This document shows, one piece after another, positions 1 through 6,307 of a stretch of 12,353 nt of DNA. The stretch is from Oribacterium sp. (GTDB taxonomy: Bacteria; Bacillota_A; Clostridia; Lachnospirales; Lachnospiraceae), in contig JAGAXP010000038.1 of assembly GCA_017940955.1 (NCBI GenBank), positions 1-12,353 on the forward strand, read 5' to 3'. Position 1 is the first letter of the stretch, and every line of letters begins with the position of its first letter. The notes under the pieces were generated by a model. That model was not told the origin of the DNA. It searched no databases and worked only from the letters and a program-made list of their open reading frames with translations. A program made the translations under genes and the position numbers.

Positions 1-1
1 C

Positions 2-160
2 AATATCATGAGCTCTGCCACCATGCGTGCGGCCCAGAAGAATCCTGAGGAATATAAGGATATGCTGGTCAGAGTTGCAGGCTACAGTGCATATTTCGTT
101 GAACTTGGAAAGGCACTGCAGAAGGATCTGATCCAGAGAACAGAATTAAGTTTTGGTTAA
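2..160 (+). CDS. Glycyl radical enzyme, C-terminal end (partial); candidate DHPS dehydratase or DHPS sulfo-lyase
   Basis: Only the last 52 residues are in the window; the gene runs off the left edge. Reading from base 2, the fragment holds the glycyl radical loop RVAGYSAYF followed by VELGKALQKDLIQRTE, the usual end of the pyruvate formate-lyase/glycerol dehydratase superfamily. The radical glycine is codon 80-82. These enzymes need a radical SAM activase, which is not in the window and may lie further left. The RVAGYSA...RTE ending resembles the glycerol dehydratase side of the family, which includes HpfG (DHPS dehydratase), HpsG (DHPS sulfo-lyase) and IslA (isethionate lyase). Family membership is seen directly. 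A DHPS substrate is inferred from the adjoining iron-type alcohol dehydrogenase and the sulfoglycolysis operon that makes DHPS. The substrate-binding part is missing, so glycerol, propanediol or isethionate cannot be excluded. Confidence 0.85.
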   Translation, partial: NIMSSATMRAAQKNPEEYKDMLVRVAGYSAYFVELGKALQKDLIQRTELSFG

Positions 161-177
161 TGATGCCACCGGGCGGT

Positions 178-208
178 GCCATCGGGGTTCCCGGGGCACC
201 CCGATGGC
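178..208 (+). terminator. GC-rich stem-loop after the glycyl radical enzyme gene (terminator or attenuator)
   Basis: A perfect 11-bp stem (GCCATCGGGGT / ACCCCGATGGC) encloses a 9-base loop, starting 17 bases after the stop codon. It is followed by TGCCTTAG rather than a clean T tract. It may stabilise the 3' end of the upstream message or terminate only partly, with read-through into the dehydrogenase gene. Confidence 0.5.
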
Positions 209-231
209 TGCCTTAGAAAAATATGCCATAT

Positions 232-261
232 GGGACAGTTCTCTCCGGAGAGAACCGTCCC
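232..261. repeat. GC-rich palindrome upstream of the alcohol dehydrogenase gene
   Basis: A 30-base near-perfect palindrome reads GGGAC-A-GTTCTCTCC / GGAGAGAAC-C-GTCCC, with one A:C mismatch. It lies 17 bases before the dehydrogenase Shine-Dalgarno AAGGAG (278-283). There is no T tract, so a simple terminator is unlikely. Its shape suggests a dispersed intergenic hairpin or an RNA processing or stability element. No promoter is evident between the two genes, so the dehydrogenase is probably expressed by read-through past both hairpins. Confidence 0.6.
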
Positions 262-289
262 CGGTGGATAAATATAAAAGGAGTATGAG

Positions 290-1447
290 ATGAAAGATTT
301 TGAATTTAAAGTACCGCAGACTATCAAATTCGGAGTAGGAAGCCTTAAGGAGATTCCTGAGATCGTGAGGTCGGAAATGAAGACAGATAAGGTTTTCCTG
401 GTTTCCGACAGAGGGCTGGAATCCATCGGAGTAGTCAAGAAGGTCGTAGACCTTATCGTGGCAGCGGGGATTAGCTGCGAAAGCTTCCTTGATGTTATCC
501 CGAACCCCACAGTTGCCTGTGTTAAGGAGGCAGCAGCAAAGTACAAGGAGTCCGGCGCAGGCTGCATCGTTGCTCTCGGCGGCGGAAGCCCTATGGATGT
601 TGCCAAGGCTGTGGGTGTTCTTTCAACCTATGGCGGAGAGATCCAGCAGTACGTTGGTACAGGCAAGGTTCCGGGACCTATCACACCTATCATTGCGGTT
701 CCCACAACGGCAGGTACCGGAAGTGAAGTAACAGCTTCAGCGGTAATTACTGACGAGGTGACCAATTTCAAGATGTCCGTTTTCAGCTATGAGCAGATTC
801 CGAAGTTTGCCATCCTTGATCCTGAACTTATCATGACTGCACCCGCATCTGTAGCAGCAGCCTGCGGTATCGACGCTCTCATCCACGCTATGGAAGCCTA
901 CGTTTCAAACAACGCGACTCCTTTCTCCGATGCCATGGCAGAGAAGGCTATGGAGCTTATCGGAAAGAATCTCCGCAGATTCGTTGCAAACCGTAAGGAT
1001 GCAGACGCAGCCAGCGCCATGATGCTTGGTTCAAACTTCGCAGGTATATCCTTCGCATGGGCAAGACTTGGTGACGTACATGCATTAAGCCACCCTGTAA
1101 GCGGACATTTCCATGTGGCTCACGGTGTTGCCAATGCTATCCTTCTTCCATATGTGGCTGAGTACAATGCAATCGCAGACCATGACGGAAAGTTCGAGAA
1201 GATCTACAGATACATCCGTGAGGAAAAGGGACCTGTAGTGAACTTCGTACCTATGATGCTGGTTGATGAAATTAAGAAGCTTAACAAGCAGCTCGGCATA
1301 CCCGGGAAGCTTTCCGATGTCGGAGTAACAGAGGATAAGATTGACGTAATGGCTGAAGATGCCATGAAGGGACAGGCCAATATCATGGCCAACCCCAGAC
1401 AGACAACACTAAAGGATTGTGTAATGCTTTATAAGAAGGCGCTGTGA
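290..1447 (+). CDS. Iron-containing (group III) alcohol dehydrogenase; candidate 3-sulfopropionaldehyde or hydroxyacetone reductase
   Basis: A full-length 385-residue group III alcohol dehydrogenase. The nucleotide-binding GGGSPMD is at residues 97-103 and VPTTAGTGSE at 137-146. By alignment with FucO the metal ligands are D195 and H199 (GIDALIHAME), H264 (GDVHALSHP) and H278 (AHGVANAILLP). An acidic residue after the second strand (VSDRG, D40) fits NADH preference. AAGGAG six bases before the ATG supports the start. The family reduces small aldehydes and ketones to alcohols. Next to the glycyl radical enzyme the likely job is disposal of its carbonyl product: 3-sulfopropionaldehyde to 3-hydroxypropane-1-sulfonate (as proposed for HpfD) if that enzyme is a DHPS dehydratase, or hydroxyacetone to 1,2-propanediol if it is a lyase. 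Substrate is inference; a general 1,3-propanediol or lactaldehyde reductase is the main alternative. A strong terminator closes this unit. Confidence 0.9.
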   Translation: MKDFEFKVPQTIKFGVGSLKEIPEIVRSEMKTDKVFLVSDRGLESIGVVKKVVDLIVAAGISCESFLDVIPNPTVACVKEAAAKYKESGAGCIVALGGGSPMDVAKAVGVLSTYGGEIQQYVGTGKVPGPITPIIAVPTTAGTGSEVTASAVITDEVTNFKMSVFSYEQIPKFAILDPELIMTAPASVAAACGIDALIHAMEAYVSNNATPFSDAMAEKAMELIGKNLRRFVANRKDADAASAMMLGSNFAGISFAWARLGDVHALSHPVSGHFHVAHGVANAILLPYVAEYNAIADHDGKFEKIYRYIREEKGPVVNFVPMMLVDEIKKLNKQLGIPGKLSDVGVTEDKIDVMAEDAMKGQANIMANPRQTTLKDCVMLYKKAL

Positions 1448-1479
1448 TCTGTTAAAAAACGAAATAATAAGTAATCGAG

Positions 1480-1534
1480 AACCACCATAATTGATTTACA
1501 TTAGTGAGAAATCATATATGGTGGTTTTTCTTTT
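1480..1534 (+). terminator. Strong intrinsic terminator after the alcohol dehydrogenase gene
   Basis: A 10-bp outer stem AACCACCATA / TATGGTGGTT with an inner TGATTT / AAATCA extension is followed directly by TTTTTCTTTT. It starts 33 bases after the stop codon and separates the dehydrogenase unit from the sulfoglycolysis operon. Confidence 0.9.
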
Positions 1535-1540
1535 GTACAA

Positions 1541-1602
1541 AATACCTCCTTTACAGAACTTTGGAATATCAAAATTCCAGGTTGGTTAAAGGGGGTATTT
1601 TT
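1541..1602. terminator. Second terminator-like hairpin, possibly bidirectional
   Basis: AATACCTCCTTTA (1541-1553) pairs with TAAAGGGGGTATT (1587-1599) with one G-T wobble; an inner TGGAAT / ATTCCA stem sits in the loop, and TTTTT follows. On the opposite strand the same stem ends in TATTTTG, so it could act in both directions. It backs up the terminator just upstream. Confidence 0.75.
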
Positions 1603-1762
1603 GTATATAAATAATCGCACAAAATGAGACATATGAAACATAAAAGTATTGATATTTAGTTGAAAATTAAGCTTTTTCCGGCGTGAATTCAAAGGCAATT
1701 TTACCAATCAAAAACGACAATTAATTAACAAAGGGCAAAAATAGTATGCATATGGTTGAAAA
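1603..1762. other. AT-rich non-coding stretch, no gene recognised
   Basis: This is the middle of the only gene-free region longer than 300 bases (1448-1869). It is strongly AT-rich, and no convincing coding frame, RNA gene or clear repeat was seen. The terminators to its left and the promoter to its right account for the rest of the gap. It may hold regulator or CcpA-type sites that cannot be assigned by eye. Confidence 0.5.
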
Positions 1763-1781
1763 TGCACTTTACAATTGTGCA
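1763..1781. promoter_or_regulatory. Candidate operator: inverted repeat TGCAC-N9-GTGCA over the -35 box
   Basis: TGCAC (1763-1767) and GTGCA (1777-1781) form a symmetric repeat around TTTACAATT, which contains the -35 hexamer. A bound protein would block RNA polymerase, so a substrate-released repressor is the simplest reading. No regulator gene is in the window. The symmetry is seen; operator function is inference. Confidence 0.45.
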
Positions 1782-1795
1782 AAATTAACTATAAT
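1768..1795 (+). promoter_or_regulatory. Sigma-A type promoter for the sulfoglycolysis operon
   Basis: A -35 TTTACA (1768-1773) and a consensus -10 TATAAT (1790-1795) are separated by 16 bases, in an AT-rich setting. Transcription would start near 1802, giving a leader of about 65-70 bases before the transaldolase. This is the only convincing promoter seen in the window. Confidence 0.75.
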
Positions 1796-1823
1796 ACATA
1801 TTAATTAAATGAATTAACTAAAT

Positions 1824-1854
1824 ACCGGCTTTCAAAATACATCAAATTGCCGGT
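1824..1854 (+). promoter_or_regulatory. Leader stem-loop just before the transaldolase ribosome binding site
   Basis: ACCGGC (1824-1829) pairs with GCCGGT (1849-1854) across an A-rich 19-base loop, ending four bases before a perfect AAGGAGG (1858-1864). It could protect the 5' end of a highly expressed message or affect initiation. No known riboswitch fold was recognised. Confidence 0.45.
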
Positions 1855-1869
1855 TCTAAGGAGGAAGTT

Positions 1870-2556
1870 ATGAAGTTTTTTCTTGACAGTGCAAAATTAG
1901 ACGAGATCGACTATGCGTATAAGACATTCGGAATCGATGGTGTAACAACTAATCCAAGACACATCATGCTCAGCGGAAAGCCATTCGTGACAGCCATCAC
2001 AGACATCGCTAACTGGATCAAGGAGAATGGCCTTGAGGGCATCGACAAGTTCCCTGTATCTATCGAGATCAACCCGCATCTTGACAAGACAGAGGATATG
2101 GTAGCTGAAGCAAAGAAGTATGCTAAGGTTTCTCCGAACTTTGCCATCAAGATCCCGGCAACAGAGGCAGGTATCGCAGCAGCAAGACAGCTTGAGAAGG
2201 AAGGCATCAGAACAAACCTTACACTTGTATTTGCACCTTCACAGGCAATTTTCGCAGCAAAGAATGGTTCACTTTTCGTATCACCCTTCATCGGCTGGAA
2301 AGAGGACAACGGTGAGGATTGCAAGCAGTACATCAAGGACATCGTTGATATCTATAAGAACTACGGCTTCTACGGAAAGACACAGATCATCTGTGCAGCA
2401 CTTCGTTCACCGAAGCAGATGGTTGACTGCGCAGTAGCAGGAGCTGACATCATCACAGCAGGACTTGCAGTTTACAAGAGCGCTCAGCATCATGCATACA
2501 CAACACAGGGAATCGGAACCTTCTGTGATGCATGGGATAACACAAAGGCAGAGTAA
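1870..2556 (+). CDS. sftT: 6-deoxy-6-sulfofructose transaldolase (small transaldolase/FSA fold)
   Basis: A 228-residue protein of the short TalC/fructose-6-phosphate aldolase type. Visible family marks are FFLDSA (D6), GVTTNP (24-29, N28), the Schiff-base lysine K94 in AIKIPAT, and NLTLVFAPSQA (116-126). Two places differ from sugar-phosphate enzymes as I know them. The loop normally ending in an arginine (APYVGRxDD type) reads SPFIGWKED, with W143 at that position, and TTNPS is TTNPR (R30). Both fit a changed anion site, here sulfonate. In the sulfo-TAL pathway the enzyme cleaves sulfofructose and transfers the dihydroxyacetone unit to glyceraldehyde-3-phosphate, releasing sulfolactaldehyde and fructose-6-phosphate. 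It is first in its operon, behind the promoter and an ideal Shine-Dalgarno. The specific role rests on the GH31 and reductase neighbours and these substitutions; the fold itself is near certain. Confidence 0.9.
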   Translation: MKFFLDSAKLDEIDYAYKTFGIDGVTTNPRHIMLSGKPFVTAITDIANWIKENGLEGIDKFPVSIEINPHLDKTEDMVAEAKKYAKVSPNFAIKIPATEAGIAAARQLEKEGIRTNLTLVFAPSQAIFAAKNGSLFVSPFIGWKEDNGEDCKQYIKDIVDIYKNYGFYGKTQIICAALRSPKQMVDCAVAGADIITAGLAVYKSAQHHAYTTQGIGTFCDAWDNTKAE

Positions 2557-2659
2557 TTTCATAAACGTTTATTGAGATAAACAGGATATGTCATAAACAA
2601 AGGACATTTCCGTCAGAAGAATATAAGACTTGATTTGAAAAAAGTCTTTGGAGGAAGCA

Positions 2660-3523
2660 ATGAAGATTGGTTTTATCGGACTCGGAATCATGGGCGAGTC
2701 CATGTGCGCAAATATAGTTAAGAAGCATGACGATACAGTTTACTGTTTCGATTTTGTAAAGGAAAAGGTTGAGGAGCTTGCCAAGGTCGGAGCAGTTCCC
2801 GCTGAGAACAATGCTGATCTGGCTGAGAAAGCTGATGTGATCATTTCCATGGTTCCTAAGTCGGAGCATTCAAAGGCAGTTTATACCGAGATTCTTCCGA
2901 AACTCGGAAAAGGAAAGATCTGCATCGATATGAGCACCATCGATCCGAGTGTTTCAGTTGAAATCGCAAAGATGGTTAAGGAAACCGGAGCTCAGTTCGC
3001 AGACGCTCCTGTAGTTAAGTCAAAGCCGGCAGCAATCGCAGGAAAGCTTGGCATCTACGTTGGATGCGACGAGGAGCTTTACGATACAGTTCGTCCGATA
3101 CTTGCTTACATGGGTGAGAATATCATCCGCATGGGTGAGAACGGAACCGGAATCACCATGAAGATCCTTCACAATGCACTTGTTGGTCAGATCCAGAACG
3201 GTGTTAATGAGGTTTCAAATCTTGCGGCAGTTTGCGGCATAGATATCCAGACCTTCGCAACAGCTATTTCTTACGGCGGCGGACAGAATTTCTATCTTGA
3301 CAGCAAAAAGGACGTTATCGAGAAGAACGATTTCACAACAGCCTTCTCCATTGAGAACATGTATAAGGATGTAAACATCTGCAAGAAGCTTGCTGAGGAA
3401 AAGGGTCTTCCCATGCCGGGCGAGATGAATGTAGTAAGAATTTATGACAAGGCTATGGAAATGGGATTCGCAAAGGAGGACTTCTCTGCAACCATTAAGG
3501 TTGTGAGATCAGAGAAGGTTTAA
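2660..3523 (+). CDS. 3-sulfolactaldehyde reductase, YihU-like (3-hydroxyisobutyrate dehydrogenase family)
   Basis: A 287-residue beta-hydroxyacid dehydrogenase. The Rossmann motif GLGIMG is at residues 7-12, and D31 after the second strand favours NADH. The catalytic lysine is K168 with N172 (MKILHN). The substrate loop at 115-125 reads DAPVVKSKPAA. The usual family loop is DAPVSGG; E. coli YihU has VGRTSANA, whose arginine binds the sulfonate, and K120 falls at that arginine. The role is reduction of sulfolactaldehyde to DHPS, re-oxidising NADH in a fermenter. I chose the ATG at 2660: GGAGG (2650-2654) sits five bases upstream, and a TTG four codons earlier overlaps that ribosome site. The gene follows the transaldolase by about 100 bases and is followed after three bases by the cupin gene. 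Another short hydroxyacid substrate is possible but less likely here. Confidence 0.88.
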   Translation: MKIGFIGLGIMGESMCANIVKKHDDTVYCFDFVKEKVEELAKVGAVPAENNADLAEKADVIISMVPKSEHSKAVYTEILPKLGKGKICIDMSTIDPSVSVEIAKMVKETGAQFADAPVVKSKPAAIAGKLGIYVGCDEELYDTVRPILAYMGENIIRMGENGTGITMKILHNALVGQIQNGVNEVSNLAAVCGIDIQTFATAISYGGGQNFYLDSKKDVIEKNDFTTAFSIENMYKDVNICKKLAEEKGLPMPGEMNVVRIYDKAMEMGFAKEDFSATIKVVRSEKV

Positions 3524-3526
3524 GCC

Positions 3527-4198
3527 ATGGAGCTTTTACAGCATTTAAATGAAGTAAATGATGTGACCATAAAATCTGTGCTGGATACTGAGGCCTTCAA
3601 GACCTACGGACGTGTGGTTGAGGGTTATGATTTTTCTGAGATTACAGAATATATGGAAGCAAATACACCGATTCCCGAGGCGGGTAATGTCTATGTTCCG
3701 TCTGTACCTGAGATGGAAGCATTAGCCGAAAAGGAAAAGGTTGAAAAGATAATCTACGGAGGGATGCCCATACAGATAGGTTACTGTAACGGCAGGAACA
3801 CAACCTACAACGGCTTTGAGTACCACAAGGGCAGCGAGATAAATGTAGCGGTCACAGATTTCATGCTTTGTCTCGGCCATGTCTGGGATATAAAGGACAA
3901 TACCTACGACATCAAGGATGTGCAGGTTTTCTTCGTTCCGAAGGGCACAGCCATAGAGATGTATCAGACAACTCTTCACCTTTCACCCTGCAGGGTAACA
4001 GATGAGGGCTTCAAGGGAGTTGTGATCCTTCCTAAGGGAACCAATACACCTCTTGAAAAGCTTGAGCCTGTGGACGATGAGGGAAAGCTTCTCCTTCAGA
4101 GAAACAAATGGGTAATAGCTCATCCTGAAAGGGAACCGTTGGTTAAGCAGGGCGCTGTAACCGGTGTTATCGGACCAAATAAGGAACTCCATTATTGA
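3527..4198 (+). CDS. Cupin-fold protein, DUF4867-like; sulfosugar isomerase or accessory protein
   Basis: A 223-residue protein with a single cupin-type barrel. Candidate metal ligands are H100 and E104 in EYHKGSE, H118 in LGHVW, and H151 in the TTLHLSPC segment that follows VPKGTAIEMY. The overall pattern matches what I recall of DUF4867, a family found in Firmicute sulfo-TAL clusters. Related cupins include D-lyxose isomerase and archaeal phosphoglucose isomerase, so an aldose-ketose isomerase or an anomer-converting role on SQ is reasonable. The locus also carries an L-fucose-isomerase-like protein better placed to be the main SQ isomerase, which leaves this one possibly auxiliary. It starts three bases after the reductase stop, with its ribosome site (GAGAAGG) inside the upstream gene, so the two are probably translationally coupled. 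Fold moderately sure; function not established by the sequence. Confidence 0.75.
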   Translation: MELLQHLNEVNDVTIKSVLDTEAFKTYGRVVEGYDFSEITEYMEANTPIPEAGNVYVPSVPEMEALAEKEKVEKIIYGGMPIQIGYCNGRNTTYNGFEYHKGSEINVAVTDFMLCLGHVWDIKDNTYDIKDVQVFFVPKGTAIEMYQTTLHLSPCRVTDEGFKGVVILPKGTNTPLEKLEPVDDEGKLLLQRNKWVIAHPEREPLVKQGAVTGVIGPNKELHY

Positions 4199-4208
4199 TA
4201 TAATTGGA

Positions 4209-4237
4209 CGTTTTACAGTCCACTGGACTGTAAAACG
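4209..4237. repeat. 29-base palindrome between the cupin and sulfoquinovosidase genes
   Basis: CGTTTTACAGTCCA and its exact reverse complement flank one central C. As RNA this folds to a hairpin of about 12-13 bp with a tiny loop. No T tract follows, so termination would be weak. It starts 11 bases after the cupin stop and may serve as a 3' stability element or processing site, or belong to a dispersed intergenic repeat family. Confidence 0.7.
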
Positions 4238-4300
4238 ATTGTGTGTCAGATATAAACAGGGAAAAACATGTTTTATAGATGAGAGGGGAATTAAATCGAT

Positions 4301-6307
4301 ATGGAATTACTTATAAATAATCAAAAGCTTGAATTGACTGACAGAGGACAGACTCTTCTAAAGACCGGTGAAGATACTCCTATGATCTACATAGGGCACG
4401 GTAAAGAGTCGGTTGATATGTACAGGGGAAACTTCAGGATTGAGGATTATGTGGCGGACAAAATTCCGCTCCATGTGACTGAGGTTTCGGAAGGTGAAAA
4501 GGGCACTGAAGTTAATTTCGAAAACAAGATAACAGCAGTGTTCAGAGTCGATGGAGACCTTGCAGAAATAAGTTTCAAGTGCCTCGATGATACAGTTAAC
4601 AGATTCTGGTTCAGGGTTAATGCAGACAAAACAGAGCATGTATACGGCTGCGGTGAGCAGATGTCCTACTTCGATCTGAGAGGAAGACACTTTCCTCTTT
4701 GGACATCGGAGCCGGGTGTGGGAAGAGATAAAACAACCTACGTAACCTGGAGATCAGACGTTGAGAATAAGGCCGGCGGGGATTACTACAATACAAACTA
4801 TCCGGAGCCAACCTATGTTTCATCAAAGTGCTATTACTTACATGCAGACTCAACTGCATATGCAGATTTTGACTTCAGGAATGATGAGTTTCATGAGCTG
4901 CAGTTCTGGGAGGTTCCTGCTTCCGTCCGCATAGAATCGGCAGAAAGCTATACAGAGCTTCTGGAAAAGGAAACAGAATTTTTCGGAAGACAGCCTGAGC
5001 TTCCGGACTGGGTTTATAACGGACTTATCTTCGGAGTTCAGGGCGGAAATGAAAGATCCTTCGGACTTGCGGAAAAGGTTCGTAAGGGCGGAGTTAATCT
5101 CGCAGGTATCTGGTGCCAGGACTGGTGCGGAAAGAGGATCACAAGCTTCGGTAAGAGACTTCAGTGGGACTGGCATTTCCACAAGGAGATGTACCCGGGT
5201 CTTCCGGAAAAGATAAAGGGACTTCATGAACAGGGGATCAAGTTCCTGGGTTATGTAAATCCTTATCTTGTAAACGACGGTGAGCTTTTCAGAGAAGGCG
5301 AGGAAAAAGGCTATTTCGCAAAGAGACACGACGGAACAACCTATCTTGTGGATTTCGGAGAGTTCTACTGCGGAGCCGTGGACCTTACAAATCCTGAGGC
5401 CTTCGAGTGGTTCAAGGGAATCATAAAAAAATACAGCATTGACATCGGTATAGACGGATGGATGGCTGATTTCGGAGAATATCTCCCGACTGACGATATC
5501 GTTCTTTACAGCGGTAAGTCAGCAATGGTAGAGCATAATCATTGGCCTGAGCTTTGGGCTAAATGTAATTACGAAGCAGTTTCAGAGACAGGAAACCTTG
5601 GAAAGATAGTTTATTTTATGAGAGCCGGAGCAGCAGGCAGCCAGAAGTACTGCACACTCCTCTGGGCAGGAGATCAGTCAGTCGATTTTTCAAGACATGA
5701 CGGATTATGTACAGTCATTTCTGCGGCATTAGGCTCAGGAATGATGGGTAATGGTCTCAGCCACAGCGATATCGGAGGATATACATCACTTTTCGGCAAT
5801 GTAAGAACCAAGGAAGTTTTCATGAGATGGGCGGAGATGGCAGCATTTACACCTGTTATGAGAACTCACGAGGGCAACAGACCGGACGACTGCTACCAGT
5901 TCTATGATGATGAAGATGGTATCAGAAGGATGGCAAGACTTGTAGACATTTACAGAGAGATGTCACAGTACACAAAGGATGCCGTAAAGGAAAATCATGA
6001 AAAGGGAATACCGGTACAGAGACCGCTGTTCCTTCACTATGATGAGCCGCGCTGCTACGAAGAGCAGTTCGAATATCTCCTTGGAAGAGATGTGTTGGTG
6101 GCACCGGTTTACGAAGCCGGTAAGACTGAGAGGGAGGTTTACCTTCCTGATGACGAGTGGGTACACCTTTGGACAGGACGCACCTACGGAAAGGGTGTCA
6201 ATGTTGTAGGCGCCGAGCTTGGATTCACACCGGTATTTTACAGAAAGAACTCAAAGTACAGAGAGCTTTTTGAAAAGATCGGTGAGAAATACGGTAAGCT
6301 CAGCTGA
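4301..6307 (+). CDS. sftG: Sulfoquinovosidase, GH31 (YihQ-like)
   Basis: A 668-residue GH31 alpha-glycosidase (E. coli YihQ is about 680) that closely follows YihQ as I recall it. Long matching stretches include WCQDWCGKRITSFGKR (271-286), WMADFGEYLPTD (387-398), WAGDQSVD (455-462) and HSDIGGYTSLF (488-498). The nucleophile is D390 and the acid/base D458. The sulfonate-recognition set known from YihQ (R301, W304, Y508) is present as R286, W289 and Y494 with identical spacings, which separates it from ordinary alpha-glucosidases. It hydrolyses alpha-SQ glycosides such as sulfoquinovosyl glycerol to SQ. No signal peptide is visible, so cleavage is cytoplasmic and the glycoside must be imported intact. 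The Shine-Dalgarno-like GAGGGGAA is 10-11 bases upstream, slightly far. This gene anchors the assignment of the whole locus. Confidence 0.95.
   Translation: MELLINNQKLELTDRGQTLLKTGEDTPMIYIGHGKESVDMYRGNFRIEDYVADKIPLHVTEVSEGEKGTEVNFENKITAVFRVDGDLAEISFKCLDDTVNRFWFRVNADKTEHVYGCGEQMSYFDLRGRHFPLWTSEPGVGRDKTTYVTWRSDVENKAGGDYYNTNYPEPTYVSSKCYYLHADSTAYADFDFRNDEFHELQFWEVPASVRIESAESYTELLEKETEFFGRQPELPDWVYNGLIFGVQGGNERSFGLAEKVRKGGVNLAGIWCQDWCGKRITSFGKRLQWDWHFHKEMYPGLPEKIKGLHEQGIKFLGYVNPYLVNDGELFREGEEKGYFAKRHDGTTYLVDFGEFYCGAVDLTNPEAFEWFKGIIKKYSIDIGIDGWMADFGEYLPTDDIVLYSGKSAMVEHNHWPELWAKCNYEAVSETGNLGKIVYFMRAGAAGSQKYCTLLWAGDQSVDFSRHDGLCTVISAALGSGMMGNGLSHSDIGGYTSLFGNVRTKEVFMRWAEMAAFTPVMRTHEGNRPDDCYQFYDDEDGIRRMARLVDIYREMSQYTKDAVKENHEKGIPVQRPLFLHYDEPRCYEEQFEYLLGRDVLVAPVYEAGKTEREVYLPDDEWVHLWTGRTYGKGVNVVGAELGFTPVFYRKNSKYRELFEKIGEKYGKLS

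Noticed and set aside
1501..1707. A 68-residue open frame on the - strand in the main intergenic gap
   Set aside because: It runs through both terminator hairpins, has no recognisable motif, and AT-rich DNA gives such frames by chance.
1448..1869. Possible riboswitch or T-box in the long intergenic region
   Set aside because: The hairpins fit plain terminators upstream of the promoter, so they would not be in the operon leader, and no conserved aptamer sequence was recognised.
2648..2659. An upstream TTG start for the reductase, adding four residues (MEEA)
   Set aside because: The TTG overlaps the GGAGG ribosome site that serves the ATG at 2660, and the Rossmann fold starts normally from that ATG.
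4850..5329. A 159-residue - strand open frame opposite the sulfoquinovosidase gene
   Set aside because: It is the complement of strongly conserved GH31 sequence and has no family features of its own.
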